Shown here piece by piece: positions 1 through 11,667 of a DNA stretch of 64,000 nucleotides. The stretch lies in assembly GCF_932294415.1 (NCBI RefSeq), contig NC_065537.1, positions 68,090,290 to 68,154,289 on the forward strand, read 5' to 3'. Position 1 is the stretch's first letter; every line of letters starts with the position of its first letter. The notes beneath the pieces are model-generated. The model saw nothing but the letters and a program-made list of their open reading frames with translations, was not told where the DNA came from and did not search any database. Source of the stretch: Quercus robur (lineage: Eukaryota; Streptophyta; Magnoliopsida; Fagales; Fagaceae). A program made the position numbers and the translations under genes.

Positions 1-1133
1 ATTTCCAAGTAAGAATAGTTTCTGAGTAGCCTTTCACATTACCGAAAGGGTAAAAGGGTAAAAGGTTAAAAGCAAGACATCATGTATGGGAATTTCAAAC
101 ATAACAGTTTAAATTTATTTTCCTTGTTTGGATAGATTCATTTAAAAATTAGAGTATTAGAAGTTTTTTATTATTAAATTGGAGTATTGTTGTAATCATA
201 AATTTTTTTTTTTTGGGAGCAAATGGTACTAAAGTAGTCATAATTAAATGAATGAGAAAACAAAATGTTCGGTATGAACATTTCAGAAAAAAGAAATGAA
301 ATGTTTGTAAGACATATAGACATGGATTAAAGATTATAAATAAATAAAATAAAATAAAAAAGAGAGAAAAAAAGTATATAAATCAAAGTCAACAAGTAAC
401 AAGCATAAATGTCTTGCCCATTTGCTTCTCTTTTTTCTTTATCTATTTTATTTCTTTTGTTACTGAGAAGGTTGTTTTTTGGGCATGATAGCGTAATTTG
501 AATTTGATGAAACAATGAAGAACATGATTCCTCGTCAAAAAGCAATACCCTTTAGTCCTATATATAGTTGAATTAATTGATGAGCTCCACCACATAAACT
601 TAGTTATGACAAAATTGAAGTTGAGGCTAACTTGAAAGGTTTCTAAGGGTGTTTTGAAGCCAGATTGAATTCATATTTCTGTAAGTATTGATGCACATTT
701 TTGCTACTTTGTTTACATGTGTTTGGTTTTCTATGTATTAAGTATTACTAACTTGTAACCCTATGCATATATATAGATATATTTAAAGATATATAATAAG
801 ATGCATAATATAATTCTTATACATATAATTTAAATACTATTGATAGTCATTTTTATATTTGTTAACTCTTTAAAAAAAAATTTTAGAATATTACTATGTA
901 TAAAATGTAAATGGTCCATTTTAAAAAAAAAATTATTGTGAAGCACTTTTTTTTTAATGATTTATTTGGTTTTTGTACTTAATAACTCATTTGGATGAAT
1001 ATTTATAATATAGTCCTACATTTTATTCTAAAATTAAGAAATAAAACTTTTTAAGAATAAATAATTTAGGTCATGTGGCACAAAATTGGAATTCTAATTT
1101 GGAATTTTAATTTGAGTTTCTCTCAGATTCGCC

Positions 1134-1137
<4 letters not shown>

Positions 1138-1168
<31 letters not shown>
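1138..1168. repeat. (TA)n microsatellite
   Basis: An uninterrupted TA run inside the AT-rich stretch found only in copy 1. A second TA tract lies near 1423-1442, and a longer TA/GTAT tract lies at 7994-8044 in copy 2. Confidence 0.85.
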
Positions 1169-1172
<4 letters not shown>

Positions 1173-1567
1173 GATTAATCAGTGTTTGACTCTCACTTGA
1201 GCTGATATAACTTATAACTTGTATCAGCTAGTTGAAATGAGGACTTAGTGCATGTAGTTTGAGTTGTAGCACCATATTAGATATATTCTAATCTATTAAG
1301 GTACCTATTATTCTCCAATGATTTTCTATCTAAAATCAAGATTTGAAATTAGGATATATAACACCTAGCTTAAACAAATTGGAACACAAAAATTGTTGAT
1401 AAACTCTATAATGGAGAACTTATATATATATATATATATATAAAATTTGAAAAGATTGTATACTTGTTGAAGGCATCAAAATTTGTTAACGAATTTTAAA
1501 AATATCAAGGAAAAAGTATAGTTCCTTAAAGTTTATGGGTTTCTAAAAATCATTTATCATGAAAAAG

Positions 1568-2007
1568 TCACTAGAAATGCTAAAAATCTTGTCAATAAAT
1601 GAAAAATGTAAAGTTAATAAGAATATCAAAGAGGAAAAGGTAATAGTAGTAACATCTTAATCAAAGTTTTTAGCAAAACTCATTTCCCTACAATCTTCAA
1701 ATACTATTTTTTCCCCTCTTTTTCTTGTCAGTGAAAGAAAATGTATATAGAAAAAGAAAACATGACCTATTAGATAGAGAAGCATAGTCACTAGAAATGC
1801 TAAAAATCTTGTCAATAAATGAAAAATGTAAAGCTAATAAGAATATCGAAGAGGAAAAGGTAATAGTAGTAACAACTTAATCAAGGTTTTTAGCAAAATT
1901 CATTTCCCTACAATCTTCAAATACTATTTTTCCCCCCTCTTTTTCTTGTCAGTGAAATAAAACGTATATAGAAAAAGAAAACATGACCTATTAGATAGAG
2001 AAGCATA
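1568..2007. repeat. 220-bp tandem duplication
   Basis: The unit starting tcactagaaatgctaaaaat at 1568 repeats from 1788 with only a few differences and ends near gaagcatatgac. The matching place in the second block (about 8167-8390) has one unit, so this tandem duplication arose in copy 1 after the blocks separated. Confidence 0.85.
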
Positions 2008-2265
2008 TGACTCTAGCTTGCTTGGCAAGCCTTAATATCTCTCTTATACTTTTTCTCCTTTTTCTGAAATTTCACTTGATGATGTTAACCTAGCATATAT
2101 TTAAGAAATTGCTGGGAAAAGTTCTTGTCTATTGAATCTTGATATTTGATTAGTCTCTCTCTCTCTTTCTTCAAATTGGCTAGCCCTAAAGATAATAATT
2201 GGAGACATTATCGTGGTTGGAGGCAAACGACTTTTTTTAGCAAAGTTTAAATTATGATACCATCT

Positions 2266-2445
2266 TATTTTTTTTTTTATTTTTTTTTTATAGAGTTTTA
2301 ACCTATGAAGTCCACTTCTGATGATTGTACTTTTTATCATCAGACCAAAACACCAATCGGTTTTTGGTGTAGGCGAGGATTGAACTCTAAATCTCTTATT
2401 CAACTATCAGAGACTTTACCAGTTGAACTAATTAAATATACATTG
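2266..2445 (-). mobile_element. tRNA-derived SINE, reversed (copy 1)
   Basis: Read on the minus strand the element starts near 2445 with an A-box-like stretch (agttcaactggtaaagtc), then a B-box-like stretch (gagttcaatcctcgcc), and ends in an A-rich tail that appears as the T run at 2268-2289. It is flanked by accatct (2259-2265) and atcatct (2446-2452), a decayed 7-bp target duplication. The same insertion is at the same place in block copy 2, so it predates the duplication. Its short open frame is incidental. Confidence 0.7.
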
Positions 2446-2587
2446 ATCATCTATAGAGGTATTTGTCGAACTCCATAATTTTTCCTTAATGATCTATATT
2501 TGCATTCAAGGTACCACCTAACTCAATTTTATTGTTTTTATTAAAAAAAATCTATTGGATATTATATTGTTTGTGCATGAGATAGAG

Positions 2588-3600
2588 ATGGAGCTTCAAC
2601 ATTATAGACATGAGCATCCATTGGATTTCAATAAAGCCAAGGGAATAGGATTGCTTTGTTCGATGGTTTGAGGAGGGGGGATTTGTACCTCGGATGTCTC
2701 TGTTGGAAACACCAAAAAATGCCAGTTGAGTTACAAGACTCTAAGATTTCTTTGTTCTGGGTGCTTAGAACTAGTTTTGGATCCTAGGTCCAAGTGTGTA
2801 GAATGCAAAGGATGCTACCATCATAAATCATGTGCGGAACTACCTTCGAATTGCAATATCCATTGCACATAAAACATCCTCTTATTCTCTTCGAAAAAGT
2901 GCATTTTACGAGGACAAAGGATATAGCAAATGCAAAATACGCAAAAAAAAAAAAAAAATTCTAGATGTACTTATTGTTGCTCTTGTTACGACTTTGACCT
3001 TCAAAATAAATGTACTTCTTTACCATCCACCATGGAAGCTGAAGTTCACAACCACCCATTGATCATCATTTGGAAGTGGGTCACGTTCACTTGCGACCTT
3101 TGTGGCAAAGAAGGCAATGGTGTGTAGAATGCAAAGGATGTAGCATCATAAATCATGTGTGGAACTACCTTTGAATTACAATATCCCTTGCGCACAAGAC
3201 ATCCTCTTATTCTCTTTGAAAAATCGATTTTATGAGGACAAAGGTTATAGCAAATGAAAAATATGCAAGAAAAATTGTTTCGGATACACTTATCGTTGTT
3301 CTTGTTACAACTTTAACCTTCAAAATAAATGTGCTTCTTTACCACCCACCATGGAAGCTGAAGTTCACAGCCACCCATTGATCGTCCTTTGGAAGTGGAT
3401 CACGTTCACTTGCAACCTTTGTGGCAAAGAAGGCAGTGGTGTACCCTAAATATATGCCCTATGTGGTTTCTATATGCATAAAAGTTCTACTTCTTTCTCA
3501 TGTAAAATCAAAGTTGTACATCACAAGCACCCCTTCAATCTTACCCATTCTCTTAAGAGTAATGCTAGATAGGGATACTACAAATTTTATTACATTAAAT
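2588..3600 (+). pseudogene. DC1-domain (Cys/His-rich C1) protein pseudogene, copy 1
   Basis: DC1 proteins bind zinc through repeated HxxHPL, CxxC and Cx2Cx(n)HxxCA patterns, and plants have many such genes. Here a start at 2588 gives MELQHYRHEHPL, the usual opening of the family, followed by a CVECKGCYHHKSCAELP module. The unit ending FTCDLCGKEGNGV occurs twice (about 2860-3120 and 3170-3440), an internal duplication. The frame is broken by a stop soon after the start (GLLCSMV then stop), by a reversed SINE at 2667-2750, by A-run frameshifts near 2941-2957, and by a stop after GNGV. The last module, containing HHKHP, is in another frame. No intact product is expected. Confidence 0.75.
2667..2750 (-). 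mobile_element. SINE fragment inside the DC1 pseudogene
   Basis: On the minus strand this holds a tRNA-like A box (cttgtaactcaactggca) followed by a B-box-like gaggtacaaatccccc. In copy 1 it reads through as extra residues within the DC1 frame. In copy 2 (about 9028-9090) the A-box half is missing, so the fragment decayed differently in the two blocks. The same family occurs at 4133-4225 and 12240-12352. Confidence 0.55.
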
Positions 3601-4132
3601 TGATGTGCTATCAATCATTGAAAAGTAATTCAAACATTCATTTATTAGATTGTTGATGTGCACCAATTACATTCATTGTCATATTAGTTTATAAACATTT
3701 TGTATTATTTGTATCATTTTCTTCTCTTAAAAAGTTAACATAGACTCCCGTTGGAAAAAAAAAAAAAACATTTGACATAAACTATGGCCTTTGTCAACTT
3801 TTTTTATAAAATGGACATAGACAACAGGCTTTACTATTGCTAGAGTTGCAATTTTGTTGTCCACCTCAATTATGCTATAAATAATGGAAACAAGAAGTAC
3901 ATAAATTTGTTGGAACTTAATTCAATCAAAAAATATGTTAGAAAATGAAAGTCCAAAGCTTAATCAATTCATTTAATCAACGACTTACAAAGTAAATAAA
4001 TAAATAAATCAATGTAGACATGACTTAAATAGCCACAAAAATCAAACACTTCACTCATGAGCACAACTTAGAACTTACTAATGAGGTTCAAAATGAAGAA
4101 GAAAAAAAAAAGAATGGTGACATTCTCCCTAC

Positions 4133-4225
4133 ATTTTTTTTATACATTGATCGTTGAGGTTGAGAGGATTTAAACTTTGGATGTCTATGTTAGAAACAAC
4201 AAGAGATATCATTAGAGTTACAAGG
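4133..4225 (-). mobile_element. Reversed SINE, second position, copy 1
   Basis: A T run (tail complement) at 4133-4142 is followed by gaggatttaaac (reversed B box) and attagagttacaaggcactt (reversed A box). The matching element in block copy 2 is at 12240-12352, so the insertion predates the block duplication. Confidence 0.55.
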
Positions 4226-4344
4226 CACTTAGCCTGTGTAAAGTGTAACTTTTTTCTTCAAAAATCTTGTGTTGAATTACCTAGAAAAAAAGTGACACCC
4301 ACTCACCTTCATCCCAAAGGCATCTAACGGGAGTAAGGTTTTTC

Positions 4345-4600
4345 CATGTAATGCCTATGTTTGTGTGTTGCAATGACTTCACCTACAACTGTGAAACATG
4401 CATGTTTGATCTTGATATTAAATTTAATTTGATCTTCATGTATTTATTCCCTTTTGAATTCATATATTTTACTAAGTTGATTTCTTATATTGGCTTCAAA
4501 TTAAATATCTTCATCATAATTTGCAAGATTTTTTTTTCTTTAAGTTATCTTCTCCATAAACACAATTTTTTTAATAGTAACTGCCATGTTTAACTTTGGC
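4345..4600 (+). pseudogene. DC1 fragment, copy 1 tail
   Basis: A short open frame carries CNDFTYNCETCMFDLDIKF, matching the Y-x-C-x-x-C-x-F-D-L-D-I-K part of a DC1 module. The usual CA-x-LP continuation is missing and hydrophobic, AT-rich sequence follows. The equivalent piece in copy 2 is at about 12478-12535 and stops after FDLDV. It lies downstream of the main DC1 remnant and was probably once part of the same gene. Confidence 0.6.
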
Positions 4601-4889
4601 CATATGGGTTGTCTTTAAATAAATGGATGGTAGGAGGATTTGAATTTCATATACTATAATATGATTTTTTATTATTATGCTTTTTGGACCAATACATTCT
4701 TTTAAAAAGTTTACTATGGGTGATTTGATAAAGGTGAAAGATTGTTTATATAATTGTTTAATAAAAGGCGTGTTAGAACATCCATTTTCTTGCTCGTTAG
4801 CGCTTTAAGGGCTGCCAATCCCACTAGCAGCCCTTTTTCCCCTCTGATCCGCTAATAGGCACTAGCAAAGCATAGCAAATCACACTAAG

Positions 4890-4890
<1 letters not shown>

Positions 4891-4937
<47 letters not shown>
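4891..4937. repeat. (CT)n microsatellite
   Basis: About 23 perfect CT units. The complementary-type tract (AG)n lies about 440 bp downstream. Confidence 0.95.
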
Positions 4938-4940
<3 letters not shown>

Positions 4941-5371
4941 GCAAGCCATTTTAATATGGATTCCTTTTCTTTGACTTGGTCATGTGTTACAAGAATTAGC
5001 TCGCATATAGATCTAGGTTTAAAGAAAGGAGTCAAACTCAAAAACTATTAGCTAAATAAGCTTTGTTAAGTTGCTTCTAATGCATTTTAGGCCTAGTCTA
5101 CACACATGATGCAATTTTCAAGGATAAAAAACCCATATTAGTGAACACTGAATACTAATAATAATACTGAGAAAGTTTCATGTTGAATTTTCCTTGTTCA
5201 GTAGTGAGAATTTGCCTTGTTCTGCAAAAAATTAATTTATTCTAAGTATGAGGATAATTAGAATTCAATCGTAGAAAAATTGCATAGATAGCTACGAACC
5301 TTACAATGATATGAGTAATAGGTGCATGCTATAGATGTTTTGTTATATGACGCTTTGAGTTGTTGTCTAAG

Positions 5372-5375
<4 letters not shown>

Positions 5376-5416
<41 letters not shown>
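5376..5416. repeat. (AG)n microsatellite
   Basis: About 20 perfect units. Together with the CT tract at 4891-4937 it forms a pair of complementary arms flanking about 440 bp. Confidence 0.95.
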
Positions 5417-5418
<2 letters not shown>

Positions 5419-7191
5419 ATAGTTAAATGGTGGATCTATAATCTATTGGGTATGTTGAATCTTCATGATTTTTGGTGTGGGCTTCTCCCCATTTTATAAC
5501 TTGATTTGCATAGGGTAGAGAGTGTGTACCATCTTCAAAGGCTAATGCGTCTTCTTGCACAGTTTTAGAAATAAAGTTTGGCCAAGTGATTTTCATTTTA
5601 ATCATAGAGGAAAGAAAATTATTCACTCTTATGAGAAAAGACCTCTTTCCTATCCCAACAAGTAAGGAATCCTACATGAAACTCATGATGGGGTCCAAAC
5701 CTTCTATGAGAAGAAAAAGGACTAATAATTTCATGAGAAAAAGAGGCGTAGATTTGCCATTGGAATTAGTTTGTCTTTCTTATAGGTTGGTAAACCAAAG
5801 CAACTTGTCTAAGGAAGACAAAAGGTGATAGGCATTAATTGCTAATTGCTTTGGCTTAAAGTAAGAAGGAGAGTAAATTCAATTGCAAATCATTAAAAAA
5901 AAGCACACACCGAGGTTGATGCAAGCTGCCTTCCTTATAGCTTGGATGCCCCCAAGCTTTACCCATTGCTAGAAATGGGATGACATATCAGCAAAAACTC
6001 ATATTCCTCATCCATCAAGACCATTCCTCCTTTCCTTTGGTTTGATTTTGAACTTTTATTGAGCTTGGGCCAAGTTCTTCTTTATTCGACAATATGATTG
6101 CCTATCTATTGGGCCCATGTCGTCTTGGGCTCCATGGGGTTTGTGTGTATGTCTACTTGCTGGCCCAAGTACTCCTCAGTCACATTCATTTTGGGTCTCA
6201 ACAAGCCCAATTTTTGCTGAACCTTTTAGAGATCTCAACACTAATATATAAAAAGTAAAGAAAAACCTATTTGTCACTCTATATTTCACGATGTACCACT
6301 GCTAAGTGAAACTCTTATTAAAATATTAATAGAAAAAATCTTCATTATTTATTTTATAATATATATATATATATACTATATAATTTTTGGTTGAAGAAAA
6401 AATTCTGATTTTATATGAATACGATATGCTTTCTACCATGTGACATGAAGCTAATTTCTGTTTTTTATACTTATTAATTATATTTATGAAATATTTTTCT
6501 TAATTTACATTTGATATTATTTGTGCATAGTACGACATAATCCTGGTATAATAGTGGCACACTCAAAAGCAAACATGGAAATTACAATTTAGTTAAATTC
6601 AAAATTCCAAACCTCAAGTGCCAAGTAAAGAATATATAGCAGCAGACATCTTTCCCTTGCACAAAAGAAAATATGCCTTGCCGGTTGGTAAGAAAATAAA
6701 AGCAAGAGAATTTCAGCTTTAATATAGAAAAGCAATAAACTATAAGATAAAGCAAGAGAGTTTCAGCTTTAATATAGAAAAGTAATAAACTATAAGATAA
6801 AGCAAGGGAGAGATGGGAATTTCAAAGTAAAGAATAGTTTCTGAGTAGCACAAGAGACTAGCCTTTCACATTGCCGAAAGGGTAAAAGGCTAAAAGCAAG
6901 ACATCATGTATGGGAATTTCAAACGTAACAACTTAAATTTATTTTCATTGTTTGGATAGATTCATTTAAAAATTAGAGTATTAGAAGTATTTATTATTAA
7001 ATTGGAGTATTGTTGTAATCATAAATTTTTTTTGGAGCAAATAGTACTATAGTAGTCATAATTAAATGAATGAGTAAACAAAATGTTAGTATGAACATTT
7101 CAGAAAAAAGAAATGAAATGTTTGTAAGTCATATGGACATGGATAAAAGATTATAAAAAAGATATAAAGAAGCGAGAAAAAGAAGATAAAT

Positions 7192-7369
7192 AGAGAGAAA
7201 TATTATGTTCACAATATTTTTACAATACTTCCACAACAAATTATAAGTGATAAGTTATTATTAGTTGTAGGCAACAAACTAATTTTTAAGTTGTGGATTC
7301 AAATTGGAACCAACAACAACTTACCATTTATAATTTTTTGTGAAAATATTATAAATATTATATTTCTCG
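7192..7369. mobile_element. MITE with 5-bp target duplication
   Basis: The ends are imperfect inverted repeats: agagagaaatattatgttca on the left, and on the right the reverse complement reads cgagaaatataatatttata. The element is flanked by taaat at 7187-7191 and 7370-7374. Block copy 1 has a single taaat at this position (about 376-380), so this is an insertion in copy 2 with a preserved empty site. It has no coding capacity. The superfamily is not clear from the TSD. Confidence 0.7.
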
Positions 7370-7991
7370 TAAATCAAGGTTGACAACACAAATGTCTTGC
7401 TGACTTGTTTCTCTTTTTTCTTTATCTATTTTGTTTCTTTTGTATCTGAGAAGGTTATTTCTTTGGGCATGATAGCATAATTTGAATTTGATGAAACAGT
7501 GAAGAACATGATTCCTCCTAAAAAGCAATACCCTTTAGTCCTATATATAGTTGAATTAATAGACGAGCTCCACCACATAAACTTAGCTATGACAAAAATG
7601 AAGTTGAGGCTAACTTGAGGTTTCTAAGGGTGTTTTGAAACAAGACTGAATTTCTATTCCTGTAAGTATTGATGCTTATTTTTGCTACTTTGTTTACATG
7701 TGTTTGGTTTTTCTATTTATTAAGTATTATTAATCAGTGTTTAACTGTCACTTTTGCACACCAAATCGGCTAAGACTTGAGCTGTTATAACTCGTAACAG
7801 CTAGATGAAATGATGACTTAGTGCATTTAGTTTGAGTTGTAGCACCATATTAGATATATTCTAATCTATTAAGGTATTTATTATTCTCCAATGATTTTCT
7901 ATCTATAATCAAGATTTGAAATTAGCATATATAACACCTAGCTTAAAAAAATTGGAACACAAAAATTGTAGATAAACTCTATAATGGAGAG

Positions 7992-8034
<43 letters not shown>

Positions 8035-8634
8035 GTATATATATTATTTGAAAAAATTGTATACTTGATGAAGGCATCAAAATTTGTTAATGAATTTTAA
8101 AAATATCAAGGAAAAAGTGTAGTTCATTAAAGTTAATGGGTTTCTAAAAATCATTTATCATGAAAAAGTCACTAAAAATGCTAAAAATCCTGTCAATAAT
8201 TGAAAATGTAAAGCTAATAAGAATATCGTATAGGAAAATGTAATAGTAGTAACATTTTAATCAAGGTTTTCAGAAAAACTCATTTCCCTACAATCTTCAA
8301 ATACTATTTTTTTCCCCCTCATTTTCTTGTTAGTGAAAGAAAACATATATAGAAAAAGAAAACATGACCCATTAGATAGAGAAGCATATGACTCTAGCTT
8401 GCTTGGCAAGCCTTATTTTCTCTCTTATACCTTTTCTCCTTTTTCTAAAATTTCACTTGATGATGTTAACTTAGCATATATTTAAGAAATTGCTGGGAAA
8501 AATTATTGGCTATTGAATCCTGATATTTGTCTCTTTCTCCAAATTGGCTAGCACCAAAGATAATAATTGGAGACGTTACCGTGGTTGGAGGCAAACGATT
8601 TCTTTTTAGCAAAGTTTAAATTATGGCATCATCT

Positions 8635-8814
8635 TAATTTCTTTTCTTTTTTTTTTATATAGATTTTCAACTTATGGCGTCCGCTTTTGATGATTGTGCT
8701 CTTTATCATCAAACCAAAACACCAATTGGCTTTTGGTATAGGCGAGAATTAAACCCTAGATCTCTTATTCAACCATCAAAGACTTTACCAGTTGCGTTAA
8801 TTAGATACACCTTG
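8635..8814 (-). mobile_element. tRNA-derived SINE, reversed (copy 2)
   Basis: Same element and site as 2266-2445. The target duplication is exact here: atcatct at 8628-8634 and 8815-8821. On the minus strand it carries an A-box-like cgcaactggtaaagtc, a B-box-like gggtttaattctcgcc, and an A-rich tail shown by the T run near 8641-8656. The open frame over it (YHQTKTPIGFW and so on) is an accident of the SINE sequence. Confidence 0.75.
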
Positions 8815-8950
8815 ATCATCTATAGAGGTATTTGCGGAACTCCATTATTTTTCCTTAATGATCTATATTTGCATTCAAGGTTCCACCTAACTCTATTTTT
8901 TTTTTTTTTTAAATGTATTGGATATTATATTGTTTGTGCATGGGATAGAG

Positions 8951-9935
8951 ATGGAGCTTCAACATTATAGACATGAGCATCCATTGGATATCAATAAAGC
9001 CAAGGGAATAGGATTGCTTTGTTCAATGGTTGGAGGAGGGGGGATTTGTACCCCGAATGTTTCTATTGGAAACACCAAGAAATGTCTTTGTTATGGGTGC
9101 TTAGAACCAGTTTTGGGTCCTCGATCTAGGTGTGTAGAATGCAAAGGATGCTATCATCATAAATCATGCGCGGAACTACCTTCGAATTGCAATATCCCTA
9201 ATGCACAAAAACATCCTCTTATTCTCTTTGAAAAATCGCATTTTAAGAGGACAAAGGATATAGCAAATGCAAAATATGAAGAAAAAAAAAATTGTTTTGG
9301 ATGCACTTATTGTTGTTCTTATTACAACTTTAACCTTCAAAATAAATGTGCTTCTTTATCACTCACCATGGAAGCTGAAGTTCACAACCACCCATTGAAC
9401 GTCCTTTGGAAGTTGATCACGTTCACTTGCAACCTTTGTGGCAAAGAAGGCAACGGTGTGTAGAATGCAAAGGATGTTATCATCATAAATCATGTGCGGA
9501 ACTACTTTTAAATCTTGTGCACAAAACATCCTCTTATTCTCTTTGAAAAATTACATTTTACAAGGACAAAGGATATAGCAAATGTAAAATATGCACACAA
9601 AAAAAAAAAAAAAAATTGTTCTGAATGCACTTATCGTTGTCCTTGTTACGACTTTAACCTTCAAAATAAACGTGTTGCTTTACCACCCACCACGGAAGTT
9701 GAAGTTCACAACCACCCATTGATCATCCTTTGGAAGTGGATCACGTTCGCTTGCAACCTTTGTGGCAAAGAAGGCAATGGTGTCCCTAAATACATGCCTA
9801 ATGTGGTTTCTATATGCATAAAAGTTCTACTTTTTTCTCATGTAGAATCAAAGTTGTACATCACAAGCACCCTATTAATCTTACCCATTCTCTTAAGAGC
9901 GATGCTTGATAGGGATACAACAAATTTTATTACAT
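8951..9935 (+). pseudogene. DC1-domain (Cys/His-rich C1) protein pseudogene, copy 2
   Basis: This copy is better preserved than copy 1. From the ATG at 8951 (MELQHYRHEHPL) it stays open for about 170 codons with CYGC, CVECKGCYHHKSCAELP, QKHPLILFEK, CxxC and EVHNHPL motifs, ending at a stop after CGKEGNGV (9463). A second, partly duplicated unit is open at 9515-9937 (NCSECTYRCPCYDFNLQNK to CNLCGKEGNGV). The final module CGFYMHK and HHKHP is in a different frame. SINE sequence lies in the N-terminal part (about 9028-9090). Intact relatives are zinc-binding proteins, often stress-responsive. This copy could give at most a truncated peptide. Confidence 0.75.
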
Positions 9936-10455
9936 AAAATTGATGCATCATCAATTATTGAAAAGTAATTCAAACATACATTTATTAGATTGCTGATGTC
10001 CACCAAATACATTCATTATCACAATAATTTATAAACATTTTGTATTATTTATCATTTTCCTTCTCTTAAAAAGTTAACATAGACCCCGTTGGGAAAAAAA
10101 ATTTTGACATAGACTATGGCCTTTGTCAACTTTTTTTATAAAATGGATATAGACTACAAGATTTACTATTGCTTGAGTTGCAATTTTGTTATCCACCTCA
10201 ATTTTACTATAAATAATGTAAAGAAGAAGTACATAAATTTGTTGGAACTTAGTGATGAGGAGTTCACTCAATCAAAAAATATGTTAGAAAATGAAAATCC
10301 AAAGCTCAATCAATCCATTGACTCAACAACTTACAAAGTAAAAAATAAAAATAAAAAAAATAAAAAAAACTCTATGGACACGACTTAAATAGCCACAAAA
10401 ATCAAACACTTCACTCATAAGCACAACTTAGAACTTACTAATGAGGTTCAAAATA

Positions 10456-11667
10456 AAGAAAAAAAAAAAAGACAAAAATACACTTTTAATCCTTACATTT
10501 TGGGCCAATTCTCGATTTGGCCCCTAAATTGATTTTGCTCCTAGGTCAATCCCTGATTTCAGAAAATTGATTCTATTTTGATCCCTATTGTCAACCCAGT
10601 AACAGAAAATCAAACGTGGCAGATGGAGCACATTATTAGCATGTTAGATGCTAACGTGGCTAATTATGGAGTTAATGTGATCATTAAAAAAAGATTTTAA
10701 AATGTCACATCATCATATAAATGAATTATAAATAAAAGAAAAAAAAATTAATTTCTCAATTTTAATTTTAATTATGAAAAAGTAAAAAACAAACAAAAAA
10801 TAAAATAAAATAAAATACAATCTAATTAAAAATAGTAATTAATTTTTTTTTCTTTTCTTCTTTTCATTATTTTCGGAAGAACAAAGTAACATGTTCTTCA
10901 TGTTCTTTGTGAAAGAATGTGAAGAACATGTATGGTTGCCAAGAAAATTAAAATTATCAATATTTTCTTTTCTTTTACAGCATTTTCTTAGCAAATAAAC
11001 ATGCAAAAATTCATTCAAAATCTTTATCCTCCATCAAAATCTCCAAAAAATCAAACCCATAAATCCAAAAAAATCATCAAATCCAAACGAAAAAAACAAA
11101 CCCAGATATTTGAAATAAACACAGCAACAACAACCCCAACCCCAACCCCAACCGACATCATTGTGCTCTGCATTTTTGGTCAATCGCCTTCTCAAATCCA
11201 ACAAATCTGACCAACCAAAACATTGAAACCCAAAAAATACCTTGCAATCCGAAGCCCAAAACAACAATTAACCCAACCAACAATCGCCAATCAGACCAAC
11301 AAACCAACCAACCAATCCTGCAATCCGAAACCCACAAGAACATATCAAATCACCAAGCACCACCACTGCCACCGATCAGTCCATCAAGCCACCACAACCC
11401 ATGCCAACAACAAACCCATCCAACGATCCACCCCCACCCACCATCGGACTAACCACCACTTCACAACCATTGATCCAAGAGATAGCTTTAGAGATTTTCC
11501 CATATCTATGATCTGAGAGAGGGACTTTAGAGCTTTAGAAAGATGAAAGAAAGAGAGAATGAGATTTAGATCTGAGAGAGGGAGCTTTAGAGATTTTCGT
11601 TTGGGTAAGCAAAACTCCAGCTCTCATACTTGAACCATTATGATTTGGGACTTATTTTTGTTGTTGC
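10456..11667. mobile_element. Insert specific to block copy 2, probable non-autonomous element
   Basis: This segment is absent from block copy 1. It starts with sequence of the tttaatccttacattttggg and ggcccctaaattgat type that is common at the ends of plant non-autonomous elements. It continues through AT-rich DNA, then a C/A-rich stretch (10995-11510) and a purine-rich stretch with gagagaggga repeats (11510-11600). The DNA on its left (9905-10455) is repeated on its right (11665-12210), so the insert and its flank were involved in a tandem duplication. The open frames in the C/A-rich part match nothing I know. Confidence 0.45.

Larger units (their letters stand above)
1..4789. repeat. Segmental duplication, copy 1 (DC1 block)
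   Basis: The sequence from the left edge to about 4789 recurs, mostly in the same order, at about 6818-12913. Shared landmarks include the opening stretch with gaatagtttctgagtagc, the reversed SINE, the DC1 coding remnant, the second reversed SINE and the short DC1 tail piece. Copy 1 differs by an AT-rich stretch of about 400 bp at roughly 745-1170 and by an internal tandem duplication at 1568-2007. The block probably extends beyond the left edge. Apart from the DC1 remnants and repeats listed separately I see no gene in 1-2265. Confidence 0.85.
4790..6817. other. Spacer between the two DC1 blocks
   Basis: This stretch is not part of the duplicated blocks. It holds a (CT)n tract at 4891-4937, an (AG)n tract at 5376-5416 and a two-unit repeat of about 51 bp at 6702-6802 (unit contains ttcagctttaatatagaaaa). 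A minus-strand open frame at 5423-5626 and a plus-strand one at 5586-5828 match nothing I recognise and are probably fragments of an old element. 5840-6250 is mixed GC/AT sequence of retroelement character without a recognisable domain. Confidence 0.5.

Noticed and set aside
4891-5416. CT and AG tracts as arms of a large hairpin element
   Set aside because: They are simple microsatellites; no inverted similarity extends beyond the dinucleotides.
5423-5828. Overlapping open frames on both strands
   Set aside because: No recognisable domain, no conserved start context and no neighbour support; probably chance or old repeat DNA.
8674-8970. 98-codon open frame that looks like a small protein
   Set aside because: Its first part is the reversed tRNA-derived SINE with TSDs, and the rest runs into the DC1 leader in another frame.
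10995-11516. Pro/Thr/His-rich frames in the C/A-rich part of the block-2 insert
   Set aside because: Open frames on both strands follow from base composition; no stop-free conservation or domain is visible.
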